Shown in pieces: positions 1 through 9,406 of a stretch of 64,000 nt of DNA. This DNA comes from JANSWP01 sp041941305. Lineage in GTDB: Bacteria; Bacteroidota; Bacteroidia; Chitinophagales; Saprospiraceae. The notes beneath the pieces are model-generated. The model searched no databases and had not been told where the DNA came from. It worked only from the letters and a program-made list of their open reading frames with translations. The translations under genes and the position numbers were made by a program. The DNA is taken from positions 1 to 64,000 of the forward strand of contig JBGTQJ010000054.1 of NCBI GenBank assembly GCA_041941305.1, in the 5' to 3' direction. Positions within the stretch are counted from its first letter, which is position 1, and each line of letters begins with the position of its first letter.

Positions 1-41
1 TCTGAGGTAAATTCAGACAACAAAAAATATCAATAAACTTT

Positions 42-479
42 TTGCACGATGTACTTAGTTTTAGTTACACCCAGGGTGAAGAGCAATTACCGGTTCCTGA
101 AGCATCCATTGAACGTGAAGTGCAATTCGTAAGAGAACAACCAGATTTTATAGGCCAATTGCAAATTGGCTGGGCGGTTAGCCCAAAAATCAAATTGTTT
201 GTCGATCAGTTTTTTATCTCCGAATCCTATAGCAAATCTCTACAAACACAGGATGATTTTACCGAAGACGGTTCAAGGTTTCGAATGGAACCCGCTTATA
301 ATTTAGACCTTTCTGGCCGTTGGAACGTTTCCAACAATTTTACTGGCTACTTTTCCATTACCAATTTATTTGACGCTCAATATGGCGGCTTATCTGCTAC
401 CGGTACGCCAGATGATTTATTATTCAATCCTCAATCTGGTATATTGTGGAAATTAGGCTTGTCTTATCGGCTGGATTGA
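42..479 (+). CDS. C-terminal fragment of an outer-membrane beta-barrel (TonB-dependent-receptor-like)
   Basis: The 145 residues look like the last strands of a TonB-dependent receptor: alternating polar and hydrophobic segments, a segment reading YFSITNLFDAQYGG like the conserved late-barrel NLFD region, and a final strand ending LSYRLD. Such proteins import siderophores, vitamins or glycans through the outer membrane. The TTG at 42 is not a credible start, because barrel-like sequence continues left in the same frame to position 6, where it meets TGA at 3-5. Another frame is open from position 1 to 33. The gene is therefore either cut by the window edge and frameshifted close to it, or is a decayed remnant. 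Substrate cannot be inferred. Confidence 0.5.
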   Translation: MHDVLSFSYTQGEEQLPVPEASIEREVQFVREQPDFIGQLQIGWAVSPKIKLFVDQFFISESYSKSLQTQDDFTEDGSRFRMEPAYNLDLSGRWNVSNNFTGYFSITNLFDAQYGGLSATGTPDDLLFNPQSGILWKLGLSYRLD

Positions 480-511
480 GCTATTTATCAAAAAACTTGA
501 CTGAGGAACCC

Positions 512-651
512 TTAAAAAATAACTTCATCTTTTAGTTCGGCATAACGCCTCATGAATCTTCGATTTCGTCAAATAAGCGAAGACTGAAAGCCTGACAAGA
601 AATGAAGTTGAACATATTTGACGAAATCAAAAGGATGAAGTTATTTTTTAA
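512..651. repeat. Foldback element FB1 (nested inverted repeats)
   Basis: The outer arms at 512-529 and 634-651 are a perfect 18-bp inverted repeat, rich in A/T. A second perfect 14-bp inverted repeat, 562-575 and 615-628, lies inside. The element fills most of the gap between the barrel fragment and the cyclase gene and ends 13 bp before the cyclase ATG. No ORF lies in it. It could be a MITE-like element, a cruciform, or a large hairpin in the cyclase leader. Confidence 0.6.
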
Positions 652-663
652 TCACTACTGATT

Positions 664-3159
664 ATGAAAACAACACAAATTTCAACAATTGTTAACTTGT
701 TCCCTAAGTTTGGAACATTTGAAAGGCTATACCCTATAAGATTGTTCTTCATTATTGCCCTTTCTTTTACCTTTTATTCATCGTCCTTTTTCGCTCAAAA
801 CGTGGAAGAATTTCAACCCACTTTGGCGGATAGTATCATGGTTATTGACTTATTAGAAAGAGGAGGAATTGGCAATACTGATCAGGCATTGATACTCTCC
901 AAAAACATAGGCTATTATCAGGGAGAAAAAAAAGCGTTAAAGCAATTGTCCGGGCTGTATAAGTCTTCTGGAAAAAGCGCGCTGGCATTGCGCTATTCCT
1001 TACAAAGAATTGACTTGCTGGCTGAAATGGGAACCGAAACAGAATCCTTTGAGGCACAGGCTTTTGCAGGAGAAATTTATTATGCCGAAAAGCTCTATGA
1101 AAATGCTTTGAGTTATTTTAACAAGGCAGAAAGATTGAAATCTTCAGATGAAATTTCAAAAGTGGTTTTATGGGAAAAAATGGGACAATCCTACCGTCAA
1201 ACTGAACAACCAGACAGTGCTTTATTTTTCCTAAAGCAGGCATTTAATTATTACACTTCAAATAAAAATCCTGAAGGACAGTTGCGAACCATGCAAGCAC
1301 AGGCTCATATTTTCGATGAAAAAAATGATTGCCAAAATGCAATGAATCAAAACCAGAAAATTCGGGATTTGGTAAGGGAACTGGGGAAAGTATCTTTGTT
1401 AGCTACTACTTATAATAACCTGGGTTATAATTATCATTGCCTGGATGACTATAAAAACGCCATTCGAAATTTTGAAATAGCAGATTCACTTTGCCAATCT
1501 GGTTGTGATTTGGACAAGATGGCTTTACACTCTAATTTGGGTATTGCACTCTTCAATGACGCTCAGTTTGAAAACGCTGTTAAACAGTTGAACAAAGCTA
1601 TTGATTACTCCAAGAGTTCAAAAAACCAAAAAGAGCAGGCATACCTCACCCACCTCAAATCTTCTGTTTATTTGAAAAAGGGAGATCTCTATCAATCTCA
1701 AATATTCAATCAGGAGGCAATGCGAAAAGCGCAAAAAATCAATGCCCCCAATGTGCTTTCCGATACTTATAAACTTGCAGCAGATATTCATCAAAGTTTA
1801 TATGAATACGAAGACGCTTTGGAATATTATCAAAAGCACCTGGCTTTACGAGATTCTATTTTGAGGGAAGATCGTTTGCGCCAGCAGGAATTGGCTCAAC
1901 AACAGTTTTTGCTGGAAAGGGCAGAAAAGGAGATCAAATTATTGCTGGCAGACCAGGAGCTGAAAGATCTGGCCATCAAACAATTACAAACGGAAAAAGA
2001 TAGAGCTACACTTGAAAAGGATAATTTGGAGCTACAGAACAAACAACAGGAAGCAGAATTGGAAAATTTGCGACAGCAAGAAGAGATAACTGCTTCCAGG
2101 CTCAAGGCTCAGGAATTGGAAGCAGAACGAAATCGCCAGCAACTGTTACTGTCAAAACAAGCAGAAGAAGCCGCCCAAAAAGATAAAAGCATTGCCGAAT
2201 TGCGCTTGAAAGAAGAAACACAACGGCTAGAATTATTGCAAAAAGAAGCTGATGAAATGGAACGGGAGGCAGAAATAGAATCCCTCAATCAAAAACAGAA
2301 AATTGATCAATTACAAATTGAAAGGCAACAGTCATTTATGCAATTTGCCCTGGGGCTTGGAATTGCATTGCTTGCCATCCTGGGCTTGATTTTGTTCAGT
2401 TTCTTCAATGCCCGAAAGAAAAACCGTTTGCTTGCCCAGCAAAACCAGGAAATAGAAGCACAAAAAACAGAAATTGAAAAAAGTCGCGATGTAATTGAAC
2501 AGGAGCGAGCCAAATCTGAAGATTTACTACTCAATGTCCTACCTGCAGCTACAGCCAAGGAACTTAAAGAGACCGGAGCTGCTACTCCACGGCACTATAA
2601 AAAAGTAAGCGTCCTTTTTACTGATTTTGCAGGTTTCACAAATCTTTCTGCCCAAATGCCACCAGAGGAAATCATTGAAGAGCTGAATACCTGTTTCCTT
2701 GCTTTTGATGAAATTATCGAAGGGCACAACCTGGAGAAAATCAAAACAGTTGGAGACGCATATATGTGCGCGGGTGGGCTTCCTGAAGAAAATGACACCA
2801 ATCCTGTAGATACTGTTTCAGCTGCAATTGAAATGAAAAACTATATCAGCAGTAGAAGAGCCGCTAAATTAGCAGAAGGTAAACCATATTGGGACATGAG
2901 AGTGGGTGTTCATACCGGTGAAGTAGTAGCAGGAGTTGTCGGAAGTAAAAAGTTTGCCTACGATATTTGGGGCGATACCGTGAATACCGCAAGCCGAATG
3001 GAAACCAACGGAGAAGGCGGAAAGGTCAATATCTCCCAAACCACCTATGAATTGGTCAAAGATCATTTTGACTGCAAATTTCGAGGCACACTTCCTGTAA
3101 AGGACAAAGGAGAGGTGGCAATGTATTTTGTATCAAAACCTAAATTGACTTTGACATAA
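664..3159 (+). CDS. TPR / coiled-coil / membrane-anchored class III nucleotidyl cyclase (probable adenylate cyclase)
   Basis: This 831-residue protein probably makes cAMP. A hydrophobic secretion segment covers about residues 25-45, TPR repeats run from about 80 to 395, a Gln/Glu-rich coiled coil from about 395 to 555, a transmembrane helix from 558 to 581, and a class III cyclase domain from about 645 to 825. The metal-binding aspartates are D654 (in LFTDFAGFT) and D698 (in KTVGDAY). The transition-state pair is N774 and R778. The base-selecting positions are K694 and D767, the pattern of adenylate rather than guanylate cyclases. The predicted topology puts the TPR sensor in the periplasm and the cyclase in the cytoplasm. 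The 3' end overlaps the convergent acetyltransferase gene by 20 bp. The same scaffold carries histidine kinase or LuxR outputs in other Bacteroidota proteins (known). The ligand or partner is unknown. Confidence 0.85.
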   Translation: MKTTQISTIVNLFPKFGTFERLYPIRLFFIIALSFTFYSSSFFAQNVEEFQPTLADSIMVIDLLERGGIGNTDQALILSKNIGYYQGEKKALKQLSGLYKSSGKSALALRYSLQRIDLLAEMGTETESFEAQAFAGEIYYAEKLYENALSYFNKAERLKSSDEISKVVLWEKMGQSYRQTEQPDSALFFLKQAFNYYTSNKNPEGQLRTMQAQAHIFDEKNDCQNAMNQNQKIRDLVRELGKVSLLATTYNNLGYNYHCLDDYKNAIRNFEIADSLCQSGCDLDKMALHSNLGIALFNDAQFENAVKQLNKAIDYSKSSKNQKEQAYLTHLKSSVYLKKGDLYQSQIFNQEAMRKAQKINAPNVLSDTYKLAADIHQSLYEYEDALEYYQKHLALRDSILREDRLRQQELAQQQFLLERAEKEIKLLLADQELKDLAIKQLQTEKDRATLEKDNLELQNKQQEAELENLRQQEEITASRLKAQELEAERNRQQLLLSKQAEEAAQKDKSIAELRLKEETQRLELLQKEADEMEREAEIESLNQKQKIDQLQIERQQSFMQFALGLGIALLAILGLILFSFFNARKKNRLLAQQNQEIEAQKTEIEKSRDVIEQERAKSEDLLLNVLPAATAKELKETGAATPRHYKKVSVLFTDFAGFTNLSAQMPPEEIIEELNTCFLAFDEIIEGHNLEKIKTVGDAYMCAGGLPEENDTNPVDTVSAAIEMKNYISSRRAAKLAEGKPYWDMRVGVHTGEVVAGVVGSKKFAYDIWGDTVNTASRMETNGEGGKVNISQTTYELVKDHFDCKFRGTLPVKDKGEVAMYFVSKPKLTLT

Positions 3160-3604
3160 CTTCCCGATGATATTCGAATCCATTTCTTTTAAAAAAGGAA
3201 CGTGCTGAATTATTCATTGTCCAATGATCAAGGTGAATTTTTGGAATCTCTAATTCTTTTGCCAGTCTGGAAATCTGATCTAATAATGCTTTACCAATAC
3301 CCTTTTTCCTAAAATCAGATTTTACCAAAATTTGATCTATATAAACGCAATGCCTCGGAAATTGGAATACATTTCCTTCGGTTTTTACAATTCTCACTTG
3401 AGTATATCCTGCGATGACACTATCGAATAATGCGATATAGGCTTTGATCCCCTCTTGTGATATTCTTTCTTTAAATACTTCAACCACTTTTTGTTTGTCA
3501 TAGGGTCGAAAGACATTTGGGTAAAGTTGATGATGTAGGGTCTGAATTTCCTCGTTTAGTTCTGCGAGTAAGAGATGGTCTTTGGTTTCTTTAATTTTAA
3601 TCAT
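3140..3604 (-). CDS. GNAT-family N-acetyltransferase
   Basis: The 154 residues have the GNAT fold pattern: the acetyl-CoA pyrophosphate loop RKKGIGKALL near residue 100 after a strand (YIDQILVKSDF), and the C-terminal pattern NNSARSFFKRNGFE typical of motif B. It transfers an acetyl group from acetyl-CoA to an amine, but the substrate (small molecule, protein N-terminus or antibiotic) cannot be read from the sequence. It is a single gene, tail-to-tail with the cyclase with a 20-bp overlap, so the last codons of both genes are constrained together. No signal peptide is visible, so it is cytoplasmic. Confidence 0.85.
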   Translation of the reverse strand: MIKIKETKDHLLLAELNEEIQTLHHQLYPNVFRPYDKQKVVEVFKERISQEGIKAYIALFDSVIAGYTQVRIVKTEGNVFQFPRHCVYIDQILVKSDFRKKGIGKALLDQISRLAKELEIPKIHLDHWTMNNSARSFFKRNGFEYHREVMSKSI

Positions 3605-3766
3605 GGCTTTGGAATTTGGATTGCGAAATTGAAATTGTCAACCAAAAGATTCATAAAAAAGTGCCCATTTAAAATCAAATGGTAGCTAAACCTTTTCCAA
3701 CGGGGCTCCTTTGGACTAGGCTGTCCGGTTCAAAGGCATTCATTCCGCAGTATAATGAAAGAATGA

Positions 3767-3806
3767 AAAAAGGCTCCTTGAAACTAAATCAAGGAGCCTT
3801 TTTTAT
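3767..3806 (-). terminator. Intrinsic terminator downstream of porV
   Basis: A perfect hairpin with arms AAGGCTCCTTG (3770-3780) and CAAGGAGCCTT (3790-3800) and a 9-nt loop is flanked by A and T runs, so it can work on both strands. It follows the porV stop by about 35 bp. Confidence 0.85.
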
Positions 3807-3840
3807 TAGGCTGAGGACAAGTCCGTAGAACGGGCTTTTA

Positions 3841-5088
3841 TCATTCATCAATAGCGCTAAAAGCACCGAAGTCAAATAATAGGCTAAATCTCAGGGTATT
3901 GTCCAATGGATTCCTCTGATTGGTTGTTGGTACCAGATAAGAGAAGTTCAAACCAAAGATGTTGTATTTCAACCCTAAACCAACAGTGAAGAAACTTCTA
4001 TTTCCTTTGATTTGATTTTCAGTATAATAACCAGCACGTACTGCAAACTGCTTATCATACCAATACTCTACACCAAAGGAATACATCAATTCTTTGATTT
4101 CCTCTGAGAATCCTCCTGGTGCATCTCCAAAGGAACTGAAAATACCTCCAATTGGAGATTCTTCACGCCAGTCGTCAATACCATTCAGATCAGAATCACA
4201 TTCTTCCTCTGTTTCACCCAGACAACGCGTCGGTACCAAGAGTTTATTAATATCAGTCGTGAAAGTCATGCTGTTGTATTCATCGAAATTGAACTCCCAG
4301 GCTGCACCGATTCCCAAATTGGTTGGAATAAAATCTTTTTCGTTATTGGCTGCATTGGTGTAGGTGATTTTGGAACCAATGTTGGTAATTGCAACCCCTA
4401 AGGTCAAATTCGATTCCTTTCCAGAAACTTCAACGGGTGTTTGATAAGTCATGGAAATATCTGCTGCACCAGCAGTTCCTACTTCAATCAATTGCCCATT
4501 AACTTCCTGTCCAGAAGCCAAATTGGAATAAATGAATTTGGCACCAACAGCTGCAGAAAATTTATCTGTTAATTTTCTGGAATAAGCCGCTGTGATTTCA
4601 AATTCATTTGGGCGTCCATTTCCAATAGCATTTCCATTGATGTCTGTAAAGTTGATATCTCCTAAAGAGAAGTATCTCAACCCTACGCCAGCAGCTTGCA
4701 GGTCATCCCATTTGTAATAACCTGTTAAATAAGCTAAATAAACATCCGTTAAGCCCAAGGCTCTTAACCATGGAGTATAAGTAGCTGAAATTCCCAAATC
4801 TTCTGTGGCAAAAGCCAGTTTGGATTGGTTGAAATGCATAGCATTCGCATCTGGAGAAATAGCAATACCAGCATCACCCATAGCGCCAGAGCGAGCATCA
4901 GAAACAATTCTAAGGAAAGGAACAGCAGTGATAATTGCATTAGGACAAGGGGTCACACCATCAGGAAGTACCCATTCGCAATTGTTGCCGTTGGCATCAC
5001 ATTTTCTAATACAATTTGCATTTGCAACAACAGAAATGAAGAGTGCAAATGCGCTAACAAGAATAAATTTTGAAAGTAAAAATTTCAT
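3841..5088 (-). CDS. porV: Type IX secretion system outer-membrane protein PorV (LptO)
   Basis: This 415-residue beta-barrel protein belongs to the FadL-like PorV family. A signal peptide covers about residues 1-24. The family start PFLRIVSDARSGAMGDAGIA is followed by repeated barrel strands and the end LRFSLLFDFG. In known systems PorV binds the C-terminal domain of cargo at the T9SS translocon and hands it to PorU for cleavage and attachment (known). It lies directly downstream of porU on the same strand, the usual porU-porV order, and has its own -7 box at 5119-5126. A Cys-rich insert after the signal peptide (CIRKCDANGNNCEW) looks lineage-specific. Confidence 0.93.
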   Translation of the reverse strand: MKFLLSKFILVSAFALFISVVANANCIRKCDANGNNCEWVLPDGVTPCPNAIITAVPFLRIVSDARSGAMGDAGIAISPDANAMHFNQSKLAFATEDLGISATYTPWLRALGLTDVYLAYLTGYYKWDDLQAAGVGLRYFSLGDINFTDINGNAIGNGRPNEFEITAAYSRKLTDKFSAAVGAKFIYSNLASGQEVNGQLIEVGTAGAADISMTYQTPVEVSGKESNLTLGVAITNIGSKITYTNAANNEKDFIPTNLGIGAAWEFNFDEYNSMTFTTDINKLLVPTRCLGETEEECDSDLNGIDDWREESPIGGIFSSFGDAPGGFSEEIKELMYSFGVEYWYDKQFAVRAGYYTENQIKGNRSFFTVGLGLKYNIFGLNFSYLVPTTNQRNPLDNTLRFSLLFDFGAFSAIDE

Positions 5089-5118
5089 GAGATGAGGTCT
5101 CGTTTTTTAAAAGATTCG

Positions 5119-5126
5119 CAAAGATA
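5119..5126 (-). promoter_or_regulatory. Bacteroidota -7 box for porV
   Basis: On the minus strand this reads TATCTTTG, matching TAnnTTTG. It lies about 31 bp upstream of the porV ATG, which would give a leader of about 25 nt. It suggests porV can be transcribed without porU. Confidence 0.55.
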
Positions 5127-5147
5127 AGTAGTTTGTTCAGAGTACAA

Positions 5148-5207
5148 AGTTCTAAGTTCAGAGTTATTGATCATAAACTGAGAACTGTGAACTCTAAACC
5201 CAGAACT
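5148..5207. repeat. Word-array quasi-palindrome between porU and porV
   Basis: The left arm (5148-5165) is built from the word AGTTCTAAGTTCAGAGTT, and the right arm (5189-5207) is its inexact reverse complement. The right arm runs into the porU stop codon at 5207-5209. The same word family recurs at 35195-35220. Confidence 0.6.
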
Positions 5208-8200
5208 CACTTTAAGATTACTAGTTTTTCAAATTCACTTTCGCCGGACTGGGTGATCTCGCCGATTTGGTTTCTGACTTTGACTTTGTAGAGATAAATT
5301 CCCTTTGCAAGCGGGTCTCCAAAATCGTCGGAGCCATCCCATTGGAGGCAATTGTCCCTGGATAAACGATCTCCTTCGGAAAATATTCTTTGCTCAAGCG
5401 TTTTTACTAATCTTCCCGATATGGTATATATTTGAATCATTACATCCAGCTCCTGCCCTGCCCTGCCATGCTCAAACATAAAGCAAGTAGAAGAGGTGAA
5501 CGGATTTGGATAATTCAAAATATGTTCCAAAGCTACTTTTTCGGAATTAACCACAACAAATTCCGTATAGCCTTCACTTACATTATTGGCGACATCCCAT
5601 GCTGTGACCTTGATTTCATGTAAGCCTTCTGCTAAATCTGACAGGGGAAACCGAACAGTTCCTCTGGTGTAATCATCTAATTCGGCCTCATAAAAATCAT
5701 TGAGTATCAAGGTGTTTTGAGTTTCTTTATCCAATACGCCTGTCAGATCATGTCCAATACTGTTTCCAACTACATTGATGCCATTATCATCTTCCAGGTG
5801 CACCAATAATACCGGATTGGCATGGGTTATTCCCCCAAAAACAAAATCTTCAGAATTCATAAAAACATCTACTTTGGGTCCAATGTCATCCGCCAGGGCA
5901 TTTTCATCTGTACCTCCAATAATAATTCCATCATACGAACCTGTCGCATCTTCCATCATATCCAGGTCTTTTGCGTAATAACTTATTTTCCCTTTACCAA
6001 AATCGTAATTAATGTCTTTAGGAACAATAAAGGTAAATTTGAATTTACCACCAGTGACACTCGCCTTGCCTTTGAAAATAATATTTTTCTGAAGGACATA
6101 ATTGATTTTAGGGCTACCTGGATCCTGCCCTAATGTTTGATAAGTCACTGCCTTATCAAATATAGTAGGGAAAACTTCTCCATTGAAATTATCCATTAAA
6201 TTTCCAAAATCATCCTGAATTTCTCCCTCGATGGTAACTTTTTCCAATGCTTTTAAGGTATCTGTCAATGCAGTCGCCAAATCCAATCCATTGATACTTG
6301 TAGTCACGGCTTTGTAGTTTGGCAAAGCCAATTGCATCGAAGGATCTCCCAGAAGCGTAAATTTTCTGGGGTTTTCCCCGGTTCCGGACTTATTTTTGGA
6401 AATTCTTAAAACCTCTCCAATAGTTGGAATTTGATTATTCAATTTAAAGAAGAGGGTATCTACCGAGTGTCTTGTCAATCTTTCATTCGAGCTGGCATAA
6501 ACTGCCCGTACGGTAGTATATAATGCGATTGCTCCGCCTTTGGGATTTAGAAAGACATGCTCACCCCCTGTGGTGAATTCGGGGTTGTCGTAACCAGAAA
6601 AAGAACAGGTTGCTGTAATGAAAATTGGCAATCTCACACCATTTTCCCAACTCAGGATGTCATTGATTTTCAAAATGCGCTCTTGTGTCCAGCCTTTTGC
6701 ACCACCATGTCCAAGGTAGGTTATTGCCAAAATCCCTTTGAACATATTTTTATTCAAAGCCTCCGTTGCCAATGGCACGCGAATGCCAAAAGGAGAAGCC
6801 TCTTGTTCAAAAGCATCTACATAGATTTTATCAATATTCATATTCGGGTTCTTGACGGCAATATCTACCGCAATGCCATCAGCATCTCTGGTATGCAAAC
6901 CACCATCTTCATCGTCGCCTACAAACAACATTCGATTCCGCCAATCTCCAAAAGACTCAGGAGAAGCGTCGTAATTGATGATTTTGTTAACCGTTGTTTC
7001 TGCTTCTTCAATTGTTTTTACAGGAAACCTTCCTACAGCAATATCTAATGCACCCCTTCCAATTTCATCTCCTTCACCTTCACTCAACAAAGCAAAGTAA
7101 TCATCGGAGGGAAAAGCCGAAATTGGATGAGTAGATTGATGCGTTTCAAAGACCGGAATAAAATCATTACCCGGATTGCTAATATGTCGGAAATCATAAG
7201 ATCCATCTCCAAAGAGCAACAGATATTTGAAATTGTCTGTACGATCGTGGAGCATTTTCGCAAAATCGCGAATAGCAGTTGGATCCTTTCTTCCGGAAGA
7301 AAATTCATTGTAGAGCTGGTCGATGTTTACCAAAGCCACATTCATTCCATTGTGGTCCGCTCTGTGATTTGCCAGCCTTTCTGCTTCTGTGAAAAATTCA
7401 TTAGGGTAAATAATTACAAAATCCACATCTGTAATGCCATGTATATTCTGATTTTCTATTTTGCCCACCTTTTCAGCTGACAACAGGGTTTCATTATTAT
7501 TAAAGGCAATAAATTCTTTCAATTCGCCCAATGTATTCGCCCCAAAGCTTAAAGTAGAACCAGAAGATGTTGCTTCCTGCAACCTGGGTTCCAGGGGATT
7601 TGTAATATCCCATACAACTGTATTTCCATTTACACCACTAAGGTTGTATGAACTCACATCATTTTGCATCGCTTCCAAATCTCGAAAAGCCATTTGAGAA
7701 CTGCTGAGATTGAGCATCCTCCTAAAGTTCAACTCAATATAATCCAACCACCCTTCATTATTTGATCCATTGCCTCTTTCAAATTGAATTTTCACATCAA
7801 AATTGTCGGTGCCAGGTTGAAATGTTCCAGACGCAGTACGCACACTGGCATACAGATCCGTTGGTCCGGCATGTGTAGTTCCAAAAGTACCACTGGCGAA
7901 AGAATTTCCATTCACCACAACTCTAAACAGTCCATTTCCCGTGCCTGCTTCAATTCTTCCCGCCATCGCAGCTTTTACACTGGCATCTGCATTAGGGACA
8001 AGATCAACAACTTGAAATTCATCACTATAATCTCCTTCCGTTTGCACTTTGTACAAATCTCCAAACCAGTGCCTGCCCGATCCTTGTCCCTGATTCCACT
8101 TATCCAATAAATTCAATTGATCTTCTTCATATCTTATATAATCATTGAATTCAGTTGTCGTGTAAGTGCTTCCAGCTACTGAACTTTGAGATGTAATGCG

Positions 8201-9073
8201 CTTCCCATTTCCAGAATTTATTTTAATGAAATAGTAATTTTTAAAATCGTAAGGATTTTTTGGGCGATTGAATTCCTGTTCAGATGAATTGTAATACCAC
8301 TTATCCGCCCCTTCTGCATAGAATAAAATGTAATCGCCAGAATCGAAATTACCATCTCCTTCACCTTCAATATAGATTGCATTTTCAACCAAATCGTCAG
8401 CTCTTTCCGCTTCCACCAATTCAGGCAAAAAACCACCACCATTTCCATAGATCTTAATGGTGCGAGGATCTATACTTTCCAATGGAATTTCCAATTCGTT
8501 TTTCAAAAAATCAAAAGTCAACTTGTGAATTCCCGTTTCCGAAACAGCAATTTTGTATATATCTCCATCTGAAAGAACAGAAGTTTCAGTGTTTCCATTT
8601 CGATTATTGACTATAGGGTTTGGAAGCGTGGTAAAGTCTACGCGCAATTTGAAAGAAGTCATTCGCTCAAAAGATTGGGGACCTGTTTGAATAATGGGAA
8701 TGAATTTGACTTCGCCAATGTATTCATTGCGATCTTTAAAAACATTGGTTTGGATTTGAACAGTTTGAGCAAGAATGGCATCGTCTACAGAAATGGTTTT
8801 GTCAAACAATTCGTATCGAGCATCCACCAAAGTCACTTTAACTTGTCCATATCCATCTACTGGAAATCGTTCCAAAAAATAAGGAAGTGAAGGATGGTCA
8901 TCGGAATAAACGGCATCAGTAAACTTCCAGATTTCGAAGCTTGGACTACCTTCTATAGCATGAATAACAGGCTTTTCCGACCAATTGAGCGTTTTTTCAA
9001 TAATTGTCGGAGAGTTTGCGTACAGTGCTATTATTGAGAAAAATAGAACGGCGGAAGTCAATAATTTCTTCAT
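5207..9073 (-). CDS. porU: Type IX secretion system sortase PorU (C25 gingipain-like peptidase)
   Basis: The ORF is open from 9178, but the signal peptide MKKLLTSAVLFFSIIALYA starts at the ATG at 9073, giving 1288 residues, the usual PorU size. PorU cleaves the C-terminal signal of T9SS cargo at the cell surface and attaches cargo to lipopolysaccharide (known). In this numbering the C25 catalytic pair is H789 (in TYLGHGGAKGW) and C823 (in FITATCSFSGYDNPE). The C-terminal about 95 residues form a T9SS sorting-type domain, starting LNYPNPFTSSTCF and ending near KGIYLYKVKV. PorU keeps its own domain uncleaved in characterised species. It lies upstream of porV in the same direction and is divergent from the PorP-like gene. 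Confidence 0.93.
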   Translation of the reverse strand: MKKLLTSAVLFFSIIALYANSPTIIEKTLNWSEKPVIHAIEGSPSFEIWKFTDAVYSDDHPSLPYFLERFPVDGYGQVKVTLVDARYELFDKTISVDDAILAQTVQIQTNVFKDRNEYIGEVKFIPIIQTGPQSFERMTSFKLRVDFTTLPNPIVNNRNGNTETSVLSDGDIYKIAVSETGIHKLTFDFLKNELEIPLESIDPRTIKIYGNGGGFLPELVEAERADDLVENAIYIEGEGDGNFDSGDYILFYAEGADKWYYNSSEQEFNRPKNPYDFKNYYFIKINSGNGKRITSQSSVAGSTYTTTEFNDYIRYEEDQLNLLDKWNQGQGSGRHWFGDLYKVQTEGDYSDEFQVVDLVPNADASVKAAMAGRIEAGTGNGLFRVVVNGNSFASGTFGTTHAGPTDLYASVRTASGTFQPGTDNFDVKIQFERGNGSNNEGWLDYIELNFRRMLNLSSSQMAFRDLEAMQNDVSSYNLSGVNGNTVVWDITNPLEPRLQEATSSGSTLSFGANTLGELKEFIAFNNNETLLSAEKVGKIENQNIHGITDVDFVIIYPNEFFTEAERLANHRADHNGMNVALVNIDQLYNEFSSGRKDPTAIRDFAKMLHDRTDNFKYLLLFGDGSYDFRHISNPGNDFIPVFETHQSTHPISAFPSDDYFALLSEGEGDEIGRGALDIAVGRFPVKTIEEAETTVNKIINYDASPESFGDWRNRMLFVGDDEDGGLHTRDADGIAVDIAVKNPNMNIDKIYVDAFEQEASPFGIRVPLATEALNKNMFKGILAITYLGHGGAKGWTQERILKINDILSWENGVRLPIFITATCSFSGYDNPEFTTGGEHVFLNPKGGAIALYTTVRAVYASSNERLTRHSVDTLFFKLNNQIPTIGEVLRISKNKSGTGENPRKFTLLGDPSMQLALPNYKAVTTSINGLDLATALTDTLKALEKVTIEGEIQDDFGNLMDNFNGEVFPTIFDKAVTYQTLGQDPGSPKINYVLQKNIIFKGKASVTGGKFKFTFIVPKDINYDFGKGKISYYAKDLDMMEDATGSYDGIIIGGTDENALADDIGPKVDVFMNSEDFVFGGITHANPVLLVHLEDDNGINVVGNSIGHDLTGVLDKETQNTLILNDFYEAELDDYTRGTVRFPLSDLAEGLHEIKVTAWDVANNVSEGYTEFVVVNSEKVALEHILNYPNPFTSSTCFMFEHGRAGQELDVMIQIYTISGRLVKTLEQRIFSEGDRLSRDNCLQWDGSDDFGDPLAKGIYLYKVKVRNQIGEITQSGESEFEKLVILK

Positions 9074-9230
9074 ATCTTGCGCTTTATAAGTCCTGAAAAA
9101 TGTTCGGGACTTTTTGGTTTTAAGTTTTTTAATCACTACCAAGTGTGGATGAGGCGTTATTATAAAATCATCCTGCAATTTGGAACCTTATCGAAACGTT
9201 TAGGCAAAAAAGCTATTGCAGCATTAACAA

Positions 9231-9354
9231 GGTTTCATGGTTTCATCGCTCAATAGCTCAGTGGTTTTGATAGTTTGGTCTTCTATTAAACAGTTTTCTG
9301 AAAAAGACTCAAAAGAAAAATTTTACGTTCTATAAACCATTGAGACAATAAACC
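9231..9354. repeat. Imperfect inverted repeat in the porU / PorP-like divergent region
   Basis: The arm GGTTTCATCGCTCAATAG and its relatives at 9231-9276 are partly matched by AAACCATTGAGACAATAAAC at 9334-9353. The left arm contains an internal near-repeat (GGTTTCATGGTTTCAT). It belongs to the word-array class and lies between two T9SS genes transcribed outward. Confidence 0.4.
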
Positions 9355-9406
9355 GTTCTGCAAACTTAAAGCATTTCGATTTTTACCTTACAATAATTGT
9401 GAGTCA

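Noticed and set aside
9089..9115. Hairpin AAGTCCTGAA...TTCGGGACTT followed by T residues on the plus strand
   Set aside because: It looks like a terminator, but no plus-strand gene ends there; it lies just upstream of the porU start and its role is unclear.
9074..9178. N-terminal extension of porU
   Set aside because: The 35 residues before MKKLLTSAVLFF are not signal-peptide-like, and the signal peptide starts at 9073.
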